Shown here piece by piece: positions 39,801 to 41,539 of a stretch of 41,539 bases of DNA. The stretch is from a virus. How positions within the stretch are numbered: position 1 is the first letter of the stretch; every line of letters starts with the position of its first letter. A program made the translations under genes and the position numbers. The stretch covers positions 1-41,539 of IMG/VR virus record IMGVR_UViG_3300044681_000334. One strand, given 5' to 3'. Below the pieces are notes generated by a model. That model saw nothing but the letters and a program-made list of their open reading frames with translations, did no database searches and was not told the origin of the DNA.

Positions 39801-41539
39801 GGCTGCGCGCGTGCGCAGGTCTGCCATCTCCGTCGGCGTCAGGTTGCGTCCATCGGGCGATGCAAACGCGCGCTCGCGGTCGGTTCCGCGACGGAAGCGG
39901 CCCGTGGCCGGATCGCGCATCGTCGGCCTGCCGTCGAACACGTGCATGCGCGCCGTGCCCAGCGCGTCATTCGGGTTGATGACCTGAAGCCAGTCCTCTC
40001 CGTTCGACTGCGCCTGCTGGATGCGAGCGATGACCGCAGAGTGGTCAATCGGCATCAGATATCGGCCCGGCGCGTACTGGATCGGAAGGTCGGTACGGTA
40101 GTACAGGTTCTCAAGCAGGCGCCGCGTGTCGGTCGGCACGCCAGTAGACGCAGGTGCGTTGCGGGCGACGCGCCATTGGTCGCGCAGCCACGACGCCATG
40201 ATCAACTGCTCGTCGCGTCCGACGCCAGCAAGCCGGGCCGGAACGGCAGTACCGTCCTGCAACAGGGAGACAAGGTCGTCGGCGAATGCCTCTTCCTGCG
40301 CGCGAGTCCACGTTCCGTTGACGACGCCGTATGCCTGCTCGAATGCGTCGATGGTGGTGTCGGGGATTCCGGCACGGCGCTCAATCGGAAGGTTGCGGTT
40401 GAGCAACTGATTGCGCAGAGCGTGGCCGAACTCATGGGTTGCCGACACGATGTCGGGCATGTTCAGCCCGGCGATGAACGCGATGCCAGTCTGCTCTTCG
40501 ATTGCAGCCACGGCGCGCGCCTGTGCGCCCGACGTGTTGAAGAGAATCTTGGTGCCGTCGTTGGGGTTTACATTCGGCGCTTGGGCAGAAACATCACCAT
40601 CAGTCGCTCTGACTGCTCCGGCTCCGACGGCATCTTCGATTGACTGTCCATCGGGGGCTGCGTCGATGCCTGTGGCTGCATCTCGCTTCCGCTGGGAGTT
40701 GCGGTAGATTCGATCTTGAGGGCTGTCGGGCTGCCACTTGCGGGCGACTGCTTCGGTTGCATTCTCCGTTCCTTCTGCCGCAGACTGCGGCCCAATCAGT
40801 TCATCGAACTGATGCGAATGATAGACGTCGATCTCGACGTCGAGCGACGTTGCGCGACCACCGTTATTGAGGAACGGCTTCTTCTTCGTCCGCTCGACAA
40901 GCGCGTTGAACTGTCGCTTGCGCTTGGTAATCATCGACGCGATCTCCGCAGCAGTCGCTCCGGTATCGGACATGGCGATGATCTGCGGATCGAAGTCGGG
41001 TACGTAGATGGATCGCGCTCGCGTGATTCCGTTGACGTTGTTCGTAGCGCGTTCGGCGGCTGACTCGAACTGCATGCCGAACTCCGCAAACGAATCGCGA
41101 AGGCGCTTGACTTCGGGCGAGGTTTCGGACAGCGGATTCGCAAACTCAAACTCGACGCCGATGGTTCGAGCGGTATCGACGGTCGTCCCTTCAGCCACCG
41201 TGACTGGCTGGACATCAGCAACCTTCTGACCGCCCTTCGCTTTTGGAGTCACCTGCACTTCCGCTCCGGTCAGCGGCGTGACGATGCGGGCGACATAGAA
41301 CGCCTCGCTATCAGACTCCTTTGCGTGCTTTGCCATGCGGCTGACGACCGCGTCCGCGCTGGCCTGATTCAGTTGCCGCTTGTTGCCAGTCTTCGGGCCG
41401 ACGATGTTCGTGCCCTCGAAAGGCCCGCCTTCAAGCGGCATCTCGTAGTTGACGATGCCGACGTCGACGATGAAGCCGTTGGCATCGCGACCAGCGACCG
41501 TGCCGTTTGCAAGCGTCGCGCGCTTGAACAGCATGTTCG
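36879..41539 (-). CDS. Giant internal virion protein, C-terminal part (open at right edge; joins 1-3673)
   Basis: In-frame continuation of the 1-3673 segment; the ATG at 41534 is an internal Met (residue 1175). From residue 1175 to 2725: a zinc-peptidase motif HEFGH (1541-1545) within SATHEFGHALRNQLLNRN, followed about 45 residues on by EEAFADDL (Glu1589, a candidate third ligand). Then a long helical region, and a C-terminal section with NPNSRLYRFHHQTMLDMASG, LVGMTALGTGYALFQDGRL, RQPYSVKMGDRWYVYNKLDP and FGMMLGWMADYHEL, as in very large phage proteins at the gp16 position. It lies just upstream of TerS (ATGA). Such proteins ride in the capsid and enter the host with the DNA. Peptidase activity is inferred from the motif. 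Confidence 0.87.
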   Translation of the reverse strand, partial: NMLFKRATLANGTVAGRDANGFIVDVGIVNYEMPLEGGPFEGTNIVGPKTGNKRQLNQASADAVVSRMAKHAKESDSEAFYVARIVTPLTGAEVQVTPKAKGGQKVADVQPVTVAEGTTVDTARTIGVEFEFANPLSETSPEVKRLRDSFAEFGMQFESAAERATNNVNGITRARSIYVPDFDPQIIAMSDTGATAAEIASMITKRKRQFNALVERTKKKPFLNNGGRATSLDVEIDVYHSHQFDELIGPQSAAEGTENATEAVARKWQPDSPQDRIYRNSQRKRDAATGIDAAPDGQSIEDAVGAGAVRATDGDVSAQAPNVNPNDGTKILFNTSGAQARAVAAIEEQTGIAFIAGLNMPDIVSATHEFGHALRNQLLNRNLPIERRAGIPDTTIDAFEQAYGVVNGTWTRAQEEAFADDLVSLLQDGTAVPARLAGVGRDEQLIMASWLRDQWRVARNAPASTGVPTDTRRLLENLYYRTDLPIQYAPGRYLMPIDHSAVIARIQQAQSNGEDWLQVINPNDALGTARMHVFDGRPTMRDPATGRFRRGTDRERAFASPDGRNLTPTEMADLRTRAAAGDADATRQLADIDARREHIRDNLRFFENPDDPLIYMAYFESLAREMEARNMLGGPATRDQLTRRSLSLFNELLMNDADDLSQGIASMWARMNDVSRIDTELPAFVSTVQLALQGQLRQVHRLAQRAVQSNNPADFALLQRSFFDLQMLRFHMRNTKTAMGRGLKSLDPQMLPNAAELRDLRNARNFLEQNGFVDNIGRPLAETLARIDPDIDPNAAVRILNDVWRPGEMQRGNLLLEVYRNGLLSLPRSWFGLQVISPPLTLGVEGLQKLAVAGVRGDMLTATETLRNLPRMIANMNHGLRFAARTFVEERPTLMPHGTGIVQDTFVPAIHSDQQNILGTMINAAGRGVRLPSTFIASIDEFWKQVTARTEMHSTLYRRLMQERMTAAGVTGWRDQLAFMRTNHRAVSQEADAMGQRYIRDGAIRDRTMIGREAFNDPRIAAEQDPLRRASMMHDYVNQHWTQDQQQTTAGIAEAANRQSYTEPIPGLGGAVRHHLQQNWWLQLVVPFYTAPVNILRRAWGYLTSPIMVGGDVAVGLATERRLRINPNSRLYRFHHQTMLDMASGDPARISRAQGQVLVGMTALGTGYALFQDGRLTGAGPADPEQRRLWQQTGRQPYSVKMGDRWYVYNKLDPFGMMLGWMADYHELTSGMYENDEEEVIGPATAIAYALTMTTINKSYMMNLDMLMEANDDPIKMEQVIGRMALTALPPTSIASSLQAGVLRASDPYAVDPLGGVKADEGLGKEVEVLLNEMRAKSWWGQAAGGRDVMARRYSALGEPIRTFDPMQDYPWVDIVSPVVSRKAQDDAVIEAMVEMPHIWRSTPPNKDGVNLKQIRVPQTSRTAYDLYNENIASVTMPFPMGDGTQKKLTLRQALQHIVDGKGAEGRMFKSFTDTNPENYPGENPPNIAMFVRVIERYRTAAWQQTLTSSPELRAVYDERRRALIDSRKKDAARMNENRNSELEAAVEAATR
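41384..41539. repeat. Terminal direct repeat, right copy
   Basis: Same as 1-156 with one mismatch at 41413 (C for G), which changes one Gly codon (here) to Ala (left copy) in the giant protein. The frame is intact in both copies. Confidence 0.93.

Noticed and set aside
36879-41534. 1,551-residue protein starting at 41534
   Set aside because: This Met is internal: the frame continues through the terminal repeat to ATG 3673, where an ATGA junction gives a natural start.
1-41539. CRISPR arrays, rRNA, insertion sequences
   Set aside because: No regularly spaced repeats, rRNA-like sequence or transposase motifs were seen.

Overview
The window is essentially the complete genome of a T7-like podovirus (short-tailed dsDNA phage, Autographiviridae-like) from a GC-rich Gram-negative, probably proteobacterial, host. 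Supporting evidence: a single-subunit phage RNA polymerase; the T7-type order portal, scaffold, capsid, tail tubular A/B, internal virion proteins, TerS, TerL; a candidate spanin-type lipoprotein; near-consensus sigma70 promoters in the early region; and AGGAG-type ribosome binding sites. The first and last 156 bases are the same sequence with one mismatch, so the map is circular or terminally redundant with about 41,383 unique bases. The window is cut inside one giant gene whose two halves lie at the two ends; joined, they encode about 2,725 residues.

Layout. Every gene but one is on the minus strand, so transcription runs right to left. Bases 33.8-41.5 kb and 3.7-1 hold the packaging end and the giant internal protein. 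From about 33.3 kb leftward comes an early region of individually promoted small genes: an unknown, an ArdC-type antirestriction protein, a zinc-finger/OB-like protein, several small unknowns, a small RHH-like protein and a tyrosine integrase. From 26.5 to 18.5 kb lies a tightly coupled DNA-metabolism operon: ssDNA-annealing-like protein with an SSB-type tail, YqaJ exonuclease, HTH/zinc protein, SF2 helicase, coiled-coil protein, TOPRIM primase, DUF1064-type endonuclease and the RNA polymerase. From 18.5 to 3.7 kb come a peptidase-like protein, portal, scaffold, capsid, small membrane genes for lysis, LamG and fibre proteins, two tail tubular A paralogues, tail tubular B and internal virion proteins. 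A single plus-strand gene at 33.3 kb, a papain-like fold protein, diverges from the early genes across a 0.5-kb control region.

How it works together. Host RNA polymerase most likely reads the early units from TTGACA-type promoters. The phage polymerase then serves the replication and structural genes. Three early leaders start with the same small hairpin, and most carry a CCCTACCGGAG-like motif at the ribosome binding site. An integrase suggests a temperate or recently temperate lifestyle, though no classical CI-type repressor is seen. No DNA polymerase gene is present, so replication must use a host polymerase together with the phage primase, helicase and recombination proteins.

Most notable points: the giant virion protein with an embedded HEFGH zinc-peptidase motif; the divergent RNA polymerase with lost active-site glycines; the repeated promoter/leader modules with a covarying 5' hairpin; and a possible small RNA complementary to the shared early ribosome-binding motif.
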